13,897 nucleotides of DNA, taken from the NCBI GenBank assembly GCA_007131745.1, contig SLPX01000124.1, positions 1 through 13,897 on the forward strand, read 5' to 3'. How positions within the stretch are numbered: the first letter of the stretch is position 1; each line of letters opens with the position of its first letter. Below the pieces are notes generated by a model. The model worked only from the letters and a program-made list of their open reading frames with translations, was not told the DNA's origin and searched no databases. This document shows positions 13,888 to 13,897 of the stretch, in pieces. Origin of the DNA: Myxococcales bacterium (GTDB taxonomy: Bacteria; Myxococcota; Polyangia; HGW-17; SLPX01). A program made the position numbers and the translations under genes.

Positions 13888-13897
13888 TTTGCGTGCA

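Overview
The window looks like a scaffold piece from a secretion-rich, GC-rich bacterium of the Myxococcota/Bradymonadales type or another former deltaproteobacterial group. The clues are three predicted lipoproteins with Asp-rich linkers after the lipobox, a CGxCGxxC Cys-rich module, and DUF2341 plus LamG and beta-helix surface proteins. The lineage is an inference from protein style; no rRNA or housekeeping gene is present.

Region 1 (1-7036) encodes envelope or surface proteins. It starts with the 3' end of a formylglycine-generating-enzyme-like (SUMF1-fold) gene on +. Convergent to it are a DUF2341/LamG lipoprotein and, upstream on the same strand, a Tat-type lipoprotein with a right-handed beta-helix; these two may be co-transcribed. 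A divergent GC-rich gene encodes an unrecognised secreted protein with ten paired cysteines. It is followed by a convergent Cys-rich lipoprotein with a 9-bp minisatellite in its 5' region.

Region 2 (about 7037-9150) is accessory DNA. It has a complete type II toxin-antitoxin operon (ribbon-helix-helix antitoxin, PIN-domain toxin, 4-bp overlap, operator on the -10 box). Next is a 396-bp gene-poor stretch with two 11-bp-period arrays and three GGGGACGGAG repeats. Then comes a small gene overlapping a MNT/AbiEii-like nucleotidyltransferase, a layout that suggests another toxin-antitoxin-like or defence pair.

Region 3 (about 9200-13897) holds three non-identical P-loop ATPases of the AAA_14-DUF4143 type, one on - and two on +. 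Their control regions are unusual: two perfect palindromes and a probable leaderless promoter for the first, and direct repeats spaced 33 or 34 bp upstream of the second and third. A further 32-bp-spaced pair lies at the right edge. Single 60-base lines counted by hand give GC near 70% in the Cys-paired gene, 67% in the toxin, 42% in the first ATPase, 50% in the second and 37-40% in the third, which suggests genes of different origin. No CRISPR array, tRNA, rRNA or transposase gene was seen.
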